DNA of 64,000 bases. Origin: Callipepla californica brunnescens (taxonomy: Eukaryota; Chordata; Aves; Galliformes; Odontophoridae). The stretch covers positions 13,643,773 through 13,707,772 of the forward strand of contig JALIRH010000007.1 of NCBI GenBank assembly GCA_023055505.1. The letters run 5' to 3'. Shown here piece after piece: positions 48,859 through 60,400 of the stretch. Every line of letters begins with the position of its first letter. The stretch's first letter is position 1. The notes beneath the pieces were generated by a model. The model had not been told where the DNA came from, did not search any database, and was given only the letters and a program-made list of their open reading frames with translations. The position numbers and the translations under genes were made by a program.

Positions 48859-51800
48859 TTATGTTTTAAAACCACAGTTCGACTAGGAGTTTGACTATTA
48901 AGCAGTCAGAGGCTAACACTGCTACAATAAAATAAAGGCATTAAATGACAGCCCAGCTGTCACACTGCATCATATGACTGGATCAGGTCAGCAAACAATG
49001 CTGGCATGAATAAGGTAGTTGGAGCAATTACCTGTGGTCAGCTTGCAGGAACTTTCAAGGAAGAGGGCAGGGTTTGGCCTCCTCATCAGGCTGTCCCTGG
49101 AAGACCCTACCTGACAAGAAGAGGGACAAAGCCTCTGCTGGGCACATTCCATCCAACCTCTAATTTAAAACTGGAGAGTTCATCTGAGTTTTGCACCCTC
49201 AGCTTTTGGTTTCCTGAGCCTAGCTGCTGTTTCTCACATCTCTCCTTCCCTACACTTTTTACAGCAGTGAAGCAGCTAACAGAACATACACAGATTTAAG
49301 AAATATGAGTAGCAGGAAGTTGCATGATCAGAAAGTTCATTAAGATGCAAATTTAGTAGCAGAAGTTACCATTCCTTAAAGTTACTTGACAAAACTGTTC
49401 ATCATCGATGCAAAGCTTATGTCAAGAAAAGCCTGACATAGAAAGCATCAGTTGGTTATAAGATATTCGTAAGAAACAATTGATTTACCCTTTTCTGTTC
49501 CTGAATTTACAGGCAGATATTTTAAGTTGCCTTAGAGTTATGCACTATACTTAGTACACACCAAGAATAATGTTGTTGTTCTTTTGGTAAAGAAAAAAAA
49601 AAGATGTAATAAGACATTACTTTCAATGACCACTGAACAGGAAACAGAACACCCACCAATTTCAAAAGAAATTACTTTTTAACAACCACATCACTGATGT
49701 TGTACCATTCTTACCACTGTACACACCTGCTTTAGCACTGCTATAAGCTTTTTCCATGACACTTGTTTACAGTAACTTGGCTGCTTTTATGGCATTCTAC
49801 AGGTTCAGTCTATATTGATGGTACTGTTTCCATTCTACACAGAATATCTCAATGATTTAAATAAGGAAGTAGCTCAAGTTACAGGCAGTAGCCTAGAAGA
49901 TTGTTTTGAACACTGAAAAGCAGCAAGAAACAAGAATTTCAATTGCCATTAGGTAGAAAGTGCTTGTACAAATCCTGTTCATTGTTTAAAATTTATATTC
50001 CACTCCCCAAATCCCTTTTCCACTACATTCGTTCAGTCCGCAGATCAATGAGTTCTGGTTCTGTGGGTCAGATTGATTCATCTTTTGAAATGAACTTGAG
50101 TTTCATTGGTTATCTTGAATAAATTGTGGCTCCTAGAGTACTTTCTGTTCTGAACTGTGGGCTCTACCCACAGCTATGGTAGATTGATGTAGCCTAGCTG
50201 CACCAGATGCATTTGTGGATCTGACCATTTAATGATAATTTATTTAATGCAAGAAAGAAAACAATGAAAATGTAGTTTTCAACACATCAAATGTAATTGA
50301 GTAATATGGCTATATCAATTCTTCCAGATGTTACTTTGTCCATAGATACTTAAAGTTACAATTTGTACATTTGTATGCTTTTCTGCCACTGCTGGAGAAA
50401 GTAATGAATATCTTCTATTATAGAAGGACATTGGAATACAAATGAGCATCATTACCATAAAAGAACTATATACTATTTTCAGCAGATGCTTAAGAAAAAA
50501 TAACACAGCTAAAGGCTAGCTAGTTTAAATAATTATAATCTCTGATAAAATACCTTATCTACTTCACAGTATGACACTGATCTGTTTTCTGTATTTTTAG
50601 TCATAAAAGAAGTTTGAGTGCTGCAACTAAAATGATTGATATGTAATTAACCTGAATATCTGTGTCCTAAAAAGTCGTATGCTTGATTTTTAATGTGAAA
50701 GTAAGATTCCTTTGTGTTTTCTTAGCTTTAATGCCCATTCATTAACTTCACTGTTATTAATGTTGCTATTAATATTCTCCTGTTGGTTTAATACTCTTAC
50801 TACATATTTACGCAATCTGTATTTTTTATCCAAATTATATTTAAAAGAGTTGTGCTTAGAGATCTTAGACTCATAACTTATAATAGGAACTTTTCCAATC
50901 ATGTAACAATGAGGTTGGATACAAGTGAAAGTCAACACTCGATATGAAAATGCTTTTTTCTCAAGAACCAGGATGCATCGACTTGCATATCACTTACATT
51001 TTAATGTATTATGAGGAGTGGGTACATGTTTTTAATAATTATTTCTGCAGCTTTGAAAGACTTAATGACTGAACCAGTACTGAGGAGGTATTCAAATTTA
51101 ACGCAATTACAGGGTATTACAGAATCTAATACTTTTAAATGAAGATATTTATTTGCCTTAATTCACCACCCCATTGAAATGGTTGATTTTGTTTTTTTTC
51201 CCCCTCACAGATGCATTTCAGTGGAGACTGTGAAAATGTGAACTGCATCTTGTATTTCCTGCACACCAAACTTGCTAGACTGCAGCCATGCCTGACCCAC
51301 TGTTATCTCAAATAAATGATTACAGTATTTTTAAAACACCACATAGCTAAGTTGTGATCTTAAAAAGTCTTCATAGAAACACCAAATACACAAACTCAAA
51401 ACGATATACTGGAAGTCCTTAACTTCGGTTTTCTAAATTGTCATACATATATTCAAAAGAATAAAAAAAACTGTACTGTTTTTGTCACTTTTAAACTGCA
51501 TGATTCCATTCGATAAATATTAACTTTCTATGTGGGAGAAAAAAAAGTTTCTCATTTTCTTCATCCCATATTTTCGGAGATTAAAGTTGAGGGGAAAAGA
51601 ATGGAAATGCTTTGCTATATTTCAAGCTTTTTCACTTAGACAAGCAGATTTAAATGGCAAAAAAGGAGGAACACAAAGTATTTAACTACCAAACCCCTAA
51701 GCCAGCCAGTCATGGTTGCTATACTGATCAGCAGAGATGAAGCAGAGGTAGATGCGTACAATTTCTGTCTTTTCTGCCAGATAAATAGTGCAAAAGTGCA

Positions 51801-51880
51801 ATGCAGGCTTTGATTTAGAGCCTTTAAACCTCATAGTAATACCAGGTGAATTCAGTTATAAAGCAGGCATTTACTCTGTG
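48859..51880. other. Unique AT-rich sequence
   Basis: No recognised repeat. A possible terminal exon at 51211-51315 is listed separately. Acceptor-like CTACACTTTTTACAG at 49249-49263 is followed by a short frame of about 25 codons, within chance. Confidence 0.5.
51211..51315 (+). other. Possible terminal exon with overlapping stop and AATAAA
   Basis: A strong acceptor, GTTTTTTTTCCCCCTCACAG, directly precedes ATG and a 34-codon frame (start MHFSGDCENVNCILYFLHTK) ending in TAA that is part of an AATAAA hexamer (51311-51316). It could be the last exon of a transcript. The protein is not recognised and the frame is short, so chance is likely. Confidence 0.2.
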
Positions 51881-52152
51881 CAGGTGAGACCTCATCTGGA
51901 GTATTGTGGTTAGATGTGGAGTCCTTAGCACAGGAAAGACATGGACCAATTGGATTTGTTGTCATGTGAAGCCCTGGAATAAATTGCCTAGAGATGTGGT
52001 GGATTCCACATCCCTGGAGACATTCAAGGGTAGGCTGGATGGGGCTCTGAGCAATCTTATCTAGCTGTATATGTCCCTGTTCACTGAGGGGTGGTTGATC
52101 TAGTTGACCCTTAAGAGACTGTTTCAACTGAAATGATTCCATGATTCTACGA
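51881..52152 (+). mobile_element. CR1 fragment with internal deletion, plus strand
   Basis: The left part (CAGGTGAGACCTCATCTGGAGTATTGTGG…TCCTTAGCACAGGAAAGACATGGACC) lies in mid-C-terminal ORF2. At about 51958 it jumps to AAGCCCTGGAATAAATTGCCTAGAGATGTGGTGGA and runs into the 3'UTR and tail (…GATTCCATGATTCTACGAAT). Several hundred bases of the element are missing internally. Confidence 0.92.
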
Positions 52153-53055
52153 ATCCACTATCAGGCATATACGTTCAGAAAATTATTTTTTCCCTTCTCA
52201 TTTAGAGCAGCTTGGAAAATTTTCAGCTCTAATAGATGAGGATAGATTTGAAGAAGAAAATGCCTGTACCGGCTTCAGAGACTTTCTCTCATCTCTGCTT
52301 GACAGATGAAGTTGTGTCTGTGGGCTGAGCTCAACAAGAGAGCATTTTGATTGCATGCAGAAATATTTCCCCTAACAGCTTATTCACTTAGAGTGCCTCT
52401 CACGACGTGCAACTCCATCCATGGCATATTCATTTAGTTTTCAAATGTAACAGAACTTGCTTTAACATTTGCATGCATTTGAATTTCAATGTTGACATGA
52501 AAAAATACTGGAACTATTTATAAAGGAACCAATGTATTTGCCCACTTACCTTCTTTATGACTAAGAAATCCCATGGAGAAACAGCAGTGATTGGCAGCTT
52601 CTGAGAGTTACTTAAAGATTAAGGTACTCTGGTTTGGGCCAACTCATAGCATTCTGCAGGCAATCTAAATTCCCATGAAATCATTAAGACCAATAAAGAG
52701 GCTTACTTCACTCTCATTTACCACAAAACCTACAGTTCCCAGTTGTATCTTTAAAATTCCCACAAACCATTTTCAGCACTGCTCTGTGCTCATCAGATGC
52801 TTTCTGACAGGTGCATTAAATACTGATTGTCACATCTGGAGCTCAGGCACTAAAAGTATATCTCTGTCTGGAGAGGGAGTCCATTGGTGAGAAACTGTTG
52901 AGCTTACACAGGAACAGTCAATGTGTTGTGCACTATGCAAATTTCTGTATGAAAATTCTGTAAGAAAAACTGGAACATTCTGCACAGAGGGATTCCATAA
53001 TGCCCATCTTCTGAGTTTTATAGACCTGCCTTCAGATATCTGACCTTGTTTTCAG
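52153..53055. other. Unique sequence
   Basis: No gene or repeat recognised. Confidence 0.5.
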
Positions 53056-53108
53056 CAGGTTGTTGTGTTAGAGGCCTTTTGAGACCCCTTCCAACATAAA
53101 TGATTGCC
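53056..53108 (+). mobile_element. Possible CR1 3'UTR remnant, plus strand
   Basis: GCAGGTTGTTGTGTTAGAGGCCTTTTGAGACCCCTTCCAACATAAATGATTG resembles the CR1 3' end (…GGTCCCTTCCAACC…ATGATT) without a clear tail. Confidence 0.5.
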
Positions 53109-54017
53109 TGAATGGTGCGTCAGTGTTGGATGATTTATTAAAGTAGCACGTTTTACTTTGAAATTTAAGTGGAAATGCTCTGATTGACTTATCTGCTTCT
53201 TTTTTTCAAGAATTCTAGCAATTTCTAGTGTTCCTCTTTTCATTTTAATGCCACAATATTACCTTAATGCAGTAAAGGTTGCTCTGCACAGTTTATCCCT
53301 ACAGCTGGGAGCCAACACCTTCACCCAGCTAAACAGAGCTCAGTGCAGGGACTCCCAAACTGTTAGCTTAGACATAAGTGCTGGGCAGAGGTAATCTAGA
53401 TAGAACTTCTAGAAAGACAATGTATTTTAGATATGAATATTAAAATATGTTGGCTTAATAAACAATCATTAAAAACATCTTTACTTGGTCAATGAATTAC
53501 TTTTTATTTGCAGTGCACTTGGGGCACTATGACTGTTTAAGCAATCTTTTAGAAGAATATACTGGATTACTTATGGAAGGGTTTATTAGAGTCCAAATGA
53601 CAGCCTGTTTCAATTATTCAGAATGAGATTTTAGTCTCACTGAGACCAAGAGCAGAATTTCTTGTGACAGCAAAGTTTTCTAAATATTAGATTTACACTT
53701 CTGCTTTTCAAGATACCAAGGATCTACACACTGCTATGCTAACAATGCCAAAGATAGAGAAGGTGGAAAGGAGATCAGTACCAAGTGTAGCTGCCAAAGT
53801 TTAGATGGATTTCAGCATTAATAACATACACCACTTTATTAAGTTTATGCAGCAAGGTTTTGATAGTGTGGGACTGCAGAAGTGGCTTCTGTGAACAGAA
53901 CCCAGCATCACCCCCTGTCAGATCAGAGCTGCTCCAGCATGGACCCGTCACCCCAGAGCTGCCATGAGCAATGCTGGGTTTGGTCAGATTTAGTAAACAG
54001 ATTTAAGTCAGATTTTT
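53109..54017. other. Unique sequence with a GC-richer end
   Basis: 53860-53990 is richer in GC and unassigned. It could be an unrecognised repeat. The rest is AT-rich. Confidence 0.45.
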
Positions 54018-54885
54018 ACCCTTTTTGCAAATAAGCTTTTCCTGAAATCCAGCCTAAACTTACCCTGGCACAACTGAAGGCCATTTCACCTTGTCCTATC
54101 TCCTATCACCAGTGAAAGGAGACCAACCTGGTCTTGCTGTAAGCACCACTGACACATTGGAAGAGAGCAACAAGGTCTCCCCCTTCAGCCTCCTTTTCCC
54201 CAGACAAAAGAGCCCCAGTTCCTACAGTCTCTCCTCATAGGAGATATTGTCCAAGCCTGTCACAAGACTTTTTGCCCTCCTTTGGACCTGCTCCAGCACC
54301 TAAATGTCCTTTCTGTACTGAGGTGCCCAAAACTGAACACAGTACTTGAGGTGACACCTCACCAATGCCAAGTACAGGGGCAGGATTACCTCCCTAGTCC
54401 TGCTCACCACATCAATCCTGACACAAGCCAGGATGCCATTGGCCTTCTTGGACACTTCAGCACATTGCTGGCCCATATTCAGCCAACTGTTCATCAGTAC
54501 CCCAAGGTCCCCTTTCCATCAGGCAGCTTTCCACAGCCAATCCTCACCAAGCCTATAGGGTTGCCTGGGGCTGTTGTGACCAAAATGCAGGACCTGACAC
54601 TTGGCCCTTTGATCCAGTCTATCCAGGTCCCTCTGTAGTGCCCTTCTCCCCTCAGGCAGATCAACACTTCCTCCCAACTAGATGCCATCTGCAAACTTAC
54701 TGAGGGTGCACTCAACCCCCTTATCAAGATCAATAATAAAGATGTTAAATAGAAGTGGCCCCAGTAACAAGCCCTGGGGGACACCACTCCTGACCAGCCA
54801 CCAACTGGATTTAACTCCATTGACCACAACTCTTCAGTCCTGGCCATTCAGCCAGACCATGATGACAATTGATGAGGAATCTCAA
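54018..54885 (-). pseudogene. CR1 reverse-transcriptase fragment, minus strand
   Basis: The antisense strand encodes, in several frames, the CR1 C-terminal half from the region equivalent to NWLEGRAQ (upper end) down to FRLD-like sequence (lower end). One intact piece, 54300-54494, reads …[23 protein letters not shown]…[14 protein letters not shown]. It is truncated at both ends with no 3'UTR and carries stops and frameshifts. It lies in inverted orientation to the longer CR1 beginning at 55299, sharing about 840 bp of the same region with a spacer of roughly 700 bp. Confidence 0.93.
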
Positions 54886-55298
54886 GGTCCTTATCATAAC
54901 CCATGAGCTTATTTTTATCGTATTTCCTCCACATGTCATTTTGAAGAATTTAAAGTGGAGAGAGAGAGCAGCATGGTGGAGCTAATCTACATACCAGCGT
55001 TAAACCACCTCAAATTCATAAACAAATATGGGAGAAAGGGGAAGCAATATCACGTAGAACACAGGAAAAAATAAATGGAAGCAACTCAGTCCAGAACAAG
55101 ATCACTGCTTGAAAGCATGCTCTGATTCTAAACTTGTTTTAGGCTCTGTAATATTGAGAAGATCTTAACTCTTAGAGGTTGATTTCCTGGATCTCGGAGC
55201 CTTTTTTTTTGTGAACTATGTATCCTCTTATCCCAAAACTCTACATCAGAGAGGTAGAAGCACATCTACAATGTGCTTACAAATGTAGACACATTTGT
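54886..55298. other. Spacer between inverted CR1 copies
   Basis: Unique AT-rich sequence. No element recognised. Confidence 0.5.
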
Positions 55299-56547
55299 AT
55301 CAGGGAAAGTTATGGAGCAATTGATCTTGAGGGAGATCACACGGCACGTGCATGGCAATCAGGGGATCAGACCCAGCCAGCACGGGTTCACAAAGGGCAG
55401 GTCGTGCTTGTCCAACCTCATCTCCTTCTACGACTGGGTGACCAGACTGGTAGATGAGGGAAAGGCTGTTGATGTAGTCTACCTGGACTTCAGCAAAGCC
55501 TTTGACACGGTCTCCCACAGTATTCTCCTGCAGAAGCTGGCAGCCCATGGTGTGGACAGGTTCACTCTTCTCTGGGTTGAGAATTGGCTAGAGGGCCGTG
55601 CCCAGCGGGTAGTGGTTAATGGAGTCAAGTCCAGCTGGCGTCCTGTCACGAGTGGTGTCCCCCAAGGGTCGGTATTGGGGCCCGTCTTGTTTAATATCTT
55701 TATTGATGACCTGGATGAGGGGATTGAGTGTACCCTCAGTAAGTTTGCGGATGACACCAAGTTGGGAGGATGTGTCGATCTGCCTGAGGGTAGGGAGGCC
55801 CTTCAGCGGGATCTGGATAGGCTAGACAGTTGGGCTGAGGTCAATGGGATGAGGTTCAATAAGGTCAAGTGCCGGGTCCTGCACTTTGGCCACAATAACC
55901 CCATGCAATGCTATAGGCTTGGGGCAGAATGGCTTGAGGAGTGTATAGAGGAAAAGGACCTGGGGGTGTTGGTTGATGCTCAGCTCAACATGAGCCGGCA
56001 GTGTGCCCAGGTGGCCAAGAAGGCCAATGGCATCCTGGCCTGTATTAGGAATAGTGTGGCCAGCAGGAGCAGGGAGGTGATCATCCCCCTGTACTCAGCT
56101 CTGGTGCGGCCGCACCTCGAGTACTGTGTTCAGTTTTGGGCCCCTCACTACAAGAGAGACATTGAGGCACTGGAGCGTGTTCAGAGAAGGGCAACAAAAC
56201 TGGTGAGGGGTCTGGAGCACAAGTCTTACGAGGAGCGGCTGAGGGAGCTGGGATTGTTTAGTTTGGGGAAAAGGAGGCTCAGAGGAGACCTCATTGCACT
56301 CTACCACTTCCTGAAGGGAGGCTGTGGTAAGGAGGGGGTCAGCCTCTTCTCCCAGGTAACTAATGACAGGACAAGAGGGAATGGCCACAAGTTGCGCCAG
56401 GGAAGATTTAGATTAGACTTGAGGAAAAATTTTTTCTCTGAGAGAGTGGTCCGGCACTGGAATGGCCTGCCTAGGGAGGTGGTTGAGGCACCGTCCCTAG
56501 CGCTGTTCAAGAAGCATTTAGATGAGGTGCTGAGGGATTTGATTTAG
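55273..56547 (+). CDS. CR1 ORF2 C-terminal fragment, reverse transcriptase (424 codons open)
   Basis: The open frame begins at an ATG 26 nt upstream of the element, so the first about 9 residues (MLTNVDTFV) come from flanking DNA. The CR1 part starts near SGKVMEQLI. Visible reverse-transcriptase motifs are YLDFSKAFD (residues 70-78), SGVPQGS (127-133) and the catalytic FADD (158-161). These are followed by the thumb-like and C-terminal region typical of CR1 ([70 protein letters not shown]) and a natural stop. In CR1 this protein copies element RNA by target-primed reverse transcription in the nucleus. Here the upstream endonuclease, linker and first RT blocks are absent, so it is a dead fragment. 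No host promoter or start context supports expression. Confidence 0.93.
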   Translation: MLTNVDTFVSGKVMEQLILREITRHVHGNQGIRPSQHGFTKGRSCLSNLISFYDWVTRLVDEGKAVDVVYLDFSKAFDTVSHSILLQKLAAHGVDRFTLLWVENWLEGRAQRVVVNGVKSSWRPVTSGVPQGSVLGPVLFNIFIDDLDEGIECTLSKFADDTKLGGCVDLPEGREALQRDLDRLDSWAEVNGMRFNKVKCRVLHFGHNNPMQCYRLGAEWLEECIEEKDLGVLVDAQLNMSRQCAQVAKKANGILACIRNSVASRSREVIIPLYSALVRPHLEYCVQFWAPHYKRDIEALERVQRRATKLVRGLEHKSYEERLRELGLFSLGKRRLRGDLIALYHFLKGGCGKEGVSLFSQVTNDRTRGNGHKLRQGRFRLDLRKNFFSERVVRHWNGLPREVVEAPSLALFKKHLDEVLRDLI

Positions 56548-56665
56548 TAGCTTGGTGGGTAGGGATGGTGGTGTGAGGATGGTTGGACTAGATGATCTTG
56601 TTGGTCCTTTCCAACCTAATGAATCTATGAATCTATGAATCTATGAATCTATGAATCTATGAATC
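55299..56665 (+). mobile_element. Young 5'-truncated CR1 LINE, plus strand
   Basis: Starts inside ORF2 at GGAAAGTTATGGAGCAATTG and runs without gaps through the end of ORF2 (stop at 56545-56547), a short 3'UTR (GGTTGGACTAGATGATCTTG…) and a tail of five GAATCTAT octamers plus GAATC (56621-56665). The long open frame and regular tail make it the youngest-looking CR1 copy here. It matches the tail type at 16300-16382. Lacking the endonuclease and N-terminal part, it cannot move by itself. Confidence 0.97.
56621..56665 (+). repeat. CR1 tail octamers (GAATCTAT)5
   Basis: Five exact GAATCTAT units plus GAATC mark the 3' terminus of the CR1 copy. Such octamers are part of the CR1 end recognised by its reverse transcriptase. 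Confidence 0.95.
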
Positions 56666-56874
56666 AGAATAGAATATGAAACAGGAATACTTTTTGCCAC
56701 ATAAAGAGACATAGTTAAAACTGCAAATTCATGTAAGGAAGCCAATTTGAAGATTATGACACTTTAGTCCCTTGTGTTCATGCTTCATCTCCTTAGTGAA
56801 GTACTTATTACCCTTGTTTCCATGAGAACCAGCATAGTATATCTATACTTCTCAGTATTTTTTGTCTCTTTCAG
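56666..56874. other. Unique sequence before candidate exon
   Basis: AT-rich. It ends in the pyrimidine-rich acceptor TTTTTTGTCTCTTTCAG. Confidence 0.5.
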
Positions 56875-56954
56875 TATGCAAGTCCATATACACTATAAGT
56901 AATACAGGCCATTTAAATTCAACTCCAAATGAGATCAACTTTGTGAAATTCATG
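56875..56954 (+). CDS. Candidate internal coding exon, 80 nt
   Basis: A strong acceptor (ATTTTTTGTCTCTTTCAG) and a consensus donor (ATG|GTAAGT) bound 80 nt. Two frames contain stops. The third, entered after two bases of a split codon, is open for 26 codons (CKSIYTISNTGHLNSTPNE then INFVKFM) and ends exactly at a codon boundary. Composition is protein-like, with possible N-glycosylation at NST. I do not recognise the protein. With 4153-4212 it is the best evidence for a plus-strand transcription unit here. The two exons' phases do not make them adjacent. Confidence 0.4.
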
Positions 56955-57196
56955 GTAAGTGCTTCATCTTGGAATTCAGATTTGAAGCAGTCTGTCTCAC
57001 ATCCTGCGTTGGAACTAGTGCTTGGAGACTCAGCATCATATAGGAGAACACAAACTGATACAGGTATAATGCTATAACATGACAGAAAAATGCAGCAACA
57101 ATAAAGGGGTAGTACAATTCCAGGCTGCAGCGATTAAGAACAAGCCCAAATATAGCAGTCATAGATGCAGAAACAAAGAAAGGAAGAACTACTTAC
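56955..57196. other. Unique sequence
   Basis: Would be intron after the candidate exon. Nothing recognised apart from the minus-strand donor at its right edge. Confidence 0.4.
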
Positions 57197-57420
57197 CTTC
57201 AGAAGACCACAGGTAGGCAAGGATCTCCAGCAAGAAGCTTTTGCCTTCCCCGCCAATCCTTAAATGAGGGCTGGGAAGGGGTGGATCCTGGCTCCACAAC
57301 TTCTGTACGCTCCAGTGCATTGCATGCACCTGAATTCCCTTGGGGTGTCCCTGCCTTCCCACCAGGTACTCAATCTCTGCTTCAGGCTGTGACTTAGCAA
57401 ATTAATCTTAAAGTATGCAT
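57197..57420 (-). promoter_or_regulatory. GC-rich LTR-like block with TATA-like box and donor, minus strand
   Basis: This roughly 220-bp block stands out as GC-richer than its surroundings. Read on the minus strand it has …GCATGCAATGCACTGGAGCG…, a TATA-like CTCATTTAAGG (57258-57268), then GGAGATCCTTGCCTACC… and a consensus splice donor CTGAAG|GTAAGT at 57197/57196. TATA-like box, short leader and donor resemble a retroviral LTR or other promoter with a spliced leader. I did not find TG…CA ends or a target duplication. It could be a decayed avian LTR or a host promoter. Confidence 0.35.
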
Positions 57421-60400
57421 CTAGCTATCATTTTCATATCTCTGCTCTGAAACATGGATAGTTATAAAGAACAGTTCTCAGCATTTTGTAATTTACTTTT
57501 AAAAGGAGCTAACTTCAACCCTGTTTCCTGACTATCTTCAGGTGGAAGACAAAAAGTTCAGACTCAGGACAAACCCTGTAGTAGCAATGCTTAGTTCATA
57601 GTGGGACAAAATAATTAGGAAGCATGGATCATGGCGGCTTAGGGGAAACTCAGTGGTGGAACCAGATCTGTATAGAATTTAGAGGGTTTGATACCTTAAT
57701 TTCATTTGAAGTAACTCCATAACCTTGTTAACACAGGACTGTAGAATCAGAACTGTTGCCACCTGGCAAGCTTCCTGCTCATAGTAAAACTGCCAACAGA
57801 GGAATAAGTTTGCCAGGGCTTTGAGTCTTGAAGACCTGCTAGGATGGAGATGCATGATCTATCTGAAGTACCTGTTCAAAGGGTGAACTATTTCATTAGG
57901 GAAAATAAAGATTTTCCTTGGATCCTTAGCTATTAGTTTACAATAAATGTGGTAAGTGCCCATGCAGGGATTCTCTGCATCATTGGGTGTAGGACTTCAC
58001 ATTCTATATTCAAGGTCAGAAAATTTCTGCTTTAGTATTTAGACATATCAAGGTCCACCTGGACTAAAACTCTGTTGTTTATTGTGTCACCTCTAGTTTG
58101 TTATCATCTATTAGTTTGCAGAACATGTATCACATGTCTCTTATCTTACTTATGAGCATCCATGTTATGCTGGTATTAATGTTTGCTTTAATGGTGTAAT
58201 GGAAAGTAGCTTTCAATATCTGAGTTTGGTAGCAAACTCATATTTCAGATTCTGGAAGATGTATCTGTGTAATACTGTGAGTTTTGGTTGTCAAAACAAA
58301 TAAAGAAATAAACAAAACAGATGCCTTTTCTGTTATGGTGTGTAGAAATACCAAGATATTTGGAGTTAAATCAACACATTTCTTTGTGGCGCTACATTCA
58401 GACTTCAGTCTCTACAGAACATATAATTGATTCTTCTTAGTGAAAGAGACAAGAATTCAAGACCCATTGAGATTTTTTATTTATCCCCTAATATTTTATT
58501 AAGAAGACTGGTGCAGATGAATTTGTCACTTCAAAGTGATAAATTGATCTCATTAGAAGTTATTTTGCATTGTCTTATAGTAAATCTGTGTTATAGCACA
58601 GAGCATTGCTATCCTGACTTACAATTCAGAAACAGTGCATCATTTGACCATCTCTTTGAAACATCAGTCTGAATTTGAAGACAGAAAAAAATTCTGAAGT
58701 TACAGCCTGGAAGATCTCTGTGCTACTGCTTTAAACTGTTTTTGATAGCCATCGGCAGTGACAATAACCCAAAAGTTTGTCAGTCTTTGCAATACTCAAT
58801 CCTTGCTGACTCTGTGTGCTAGGTAACACTACAGGCACTGCCTTCCAACTTTGTGCATGCTTTCATAATTACATTCATTTATCTGCCTTAAGAAAAGTAG
58901 TTTTTCAAACATTCTGCTTTTTTTCCCTCATTTCTTCTGACTGTTTCACAAGAGAATGCTACAGATTTTTATGTATTTATTTATGGGTTTGTTGACTGAC
59001 TTCTACAAATATATACCTAAGATAATAATTTAAAAAAAATACAACAACATATTTCAAACAACTATTTTTCATGCTCTTTCAAATAAAAAATTAGTCTGTT
59101 AAAATATATATAACTGGTACCTGAAATTCCAAAAAGAAACTCAGAAAAAAAAGTAGTAACAACAGAAGATGAAGTTTTACTAGAAAACAGTAGGAAAATA
59201 TTTAGAATCAGTTCATCCAGCAGGAATAAAAATGAAATCTCTTTTATGCATATGCAATTGAATAAATCAGAAATGTAAAAAAAATCCTACAAACATTATT
59301 ATAGGTATCTATATACAAGGGGAAGACTAGAAAGTCACCTTCAAACCTTCATGAAAAGATAGTCAGCATCAAGAGACAGTGTCATGCACAGAGATCATAA
59401 TGGATGTAAGTATCATCAAATATGACAATCTGAAATATTGCTGTACACTGGTGTAATGGAATTGTCACATTTTAATCATAATTTCCTAGCATATAGATCT
59501 ATCTTGCTTACATGTTCCTAATTTGGTTTTTGGCTCAGATTGCCAAAACCTAGGTTCTTTAAAGATTCTAAACAGCTAGCATGTAAAAGTGATAATTTAT
59601 ATGAATAGAAAGCAAGGAAGCTGTATTTCCAGTGGATGTGCTAGTGTCTTAGAATGAAGCATTTATGTGTGTGAATTGCAAATAAATGAGATTGAGAGAA
59701 TATGACAGCTCAAGGGGTTTGTTCTTGTTTGTTTGGGTTTGTTTTTTTCTTTTTTTTCTCCTCTTACTGAAGGTTTATCTGGAGATAAATAAACAATAAA
59801 TCTGGCCACCTTTTCATACCATAAAGTGAAGCCTTCTCAGAGTATCATATTTCTCTTTAATTGCATCAAGATACTGGAAGATCACATAGATTTAAATGGG
59901 CCACACTATGAATGAGGATATTATTGATGATACAGGATACTCAAACTGCAAAGTTTAAAGTAAGGTGACATTGAACTATGAGTGCTCTTTGTTAAAAGAA
60001 GTTCAAAAGTGTCTGGATACTGAATGCTCTCAAACTAATGAAATTTTCTCTGAATTTTTATATTGCCTTCCCACTTTTATGAACCAACTAAATTACGAAG
60101 ATCCTAAAGAGAAAGAAAAAAATAAATATTTGCGTTTACTGCTTTGTCTGACTTGCATGCACACGCGGAAGATCCCATGTATCTAATTTTAGAAACCTGG
60201 GGCTGATGAATGACACAAACAAAATTGGTTGATGTCTGACAACTACGAAAATAACTTTTATGCTATACATCTTCATCAGACAGTGGTGATGTTGGGCACC
60301 ACCTTGGTGTATGCATGCTGTTGCATAGTGTCTTAGATGTGGTTGTGTTGCTGAATACTTCCTGTGTGCAAGTGAGCACTTTTCTTCCCCTGACAGGCTG

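Noticed and set aside
54494..54847. 117-aa minus-strand frame
   Set aside because: It is an out-of-frame reading of the minus-strand CR1 reverse-transcriptase fragment, not a separate gene.
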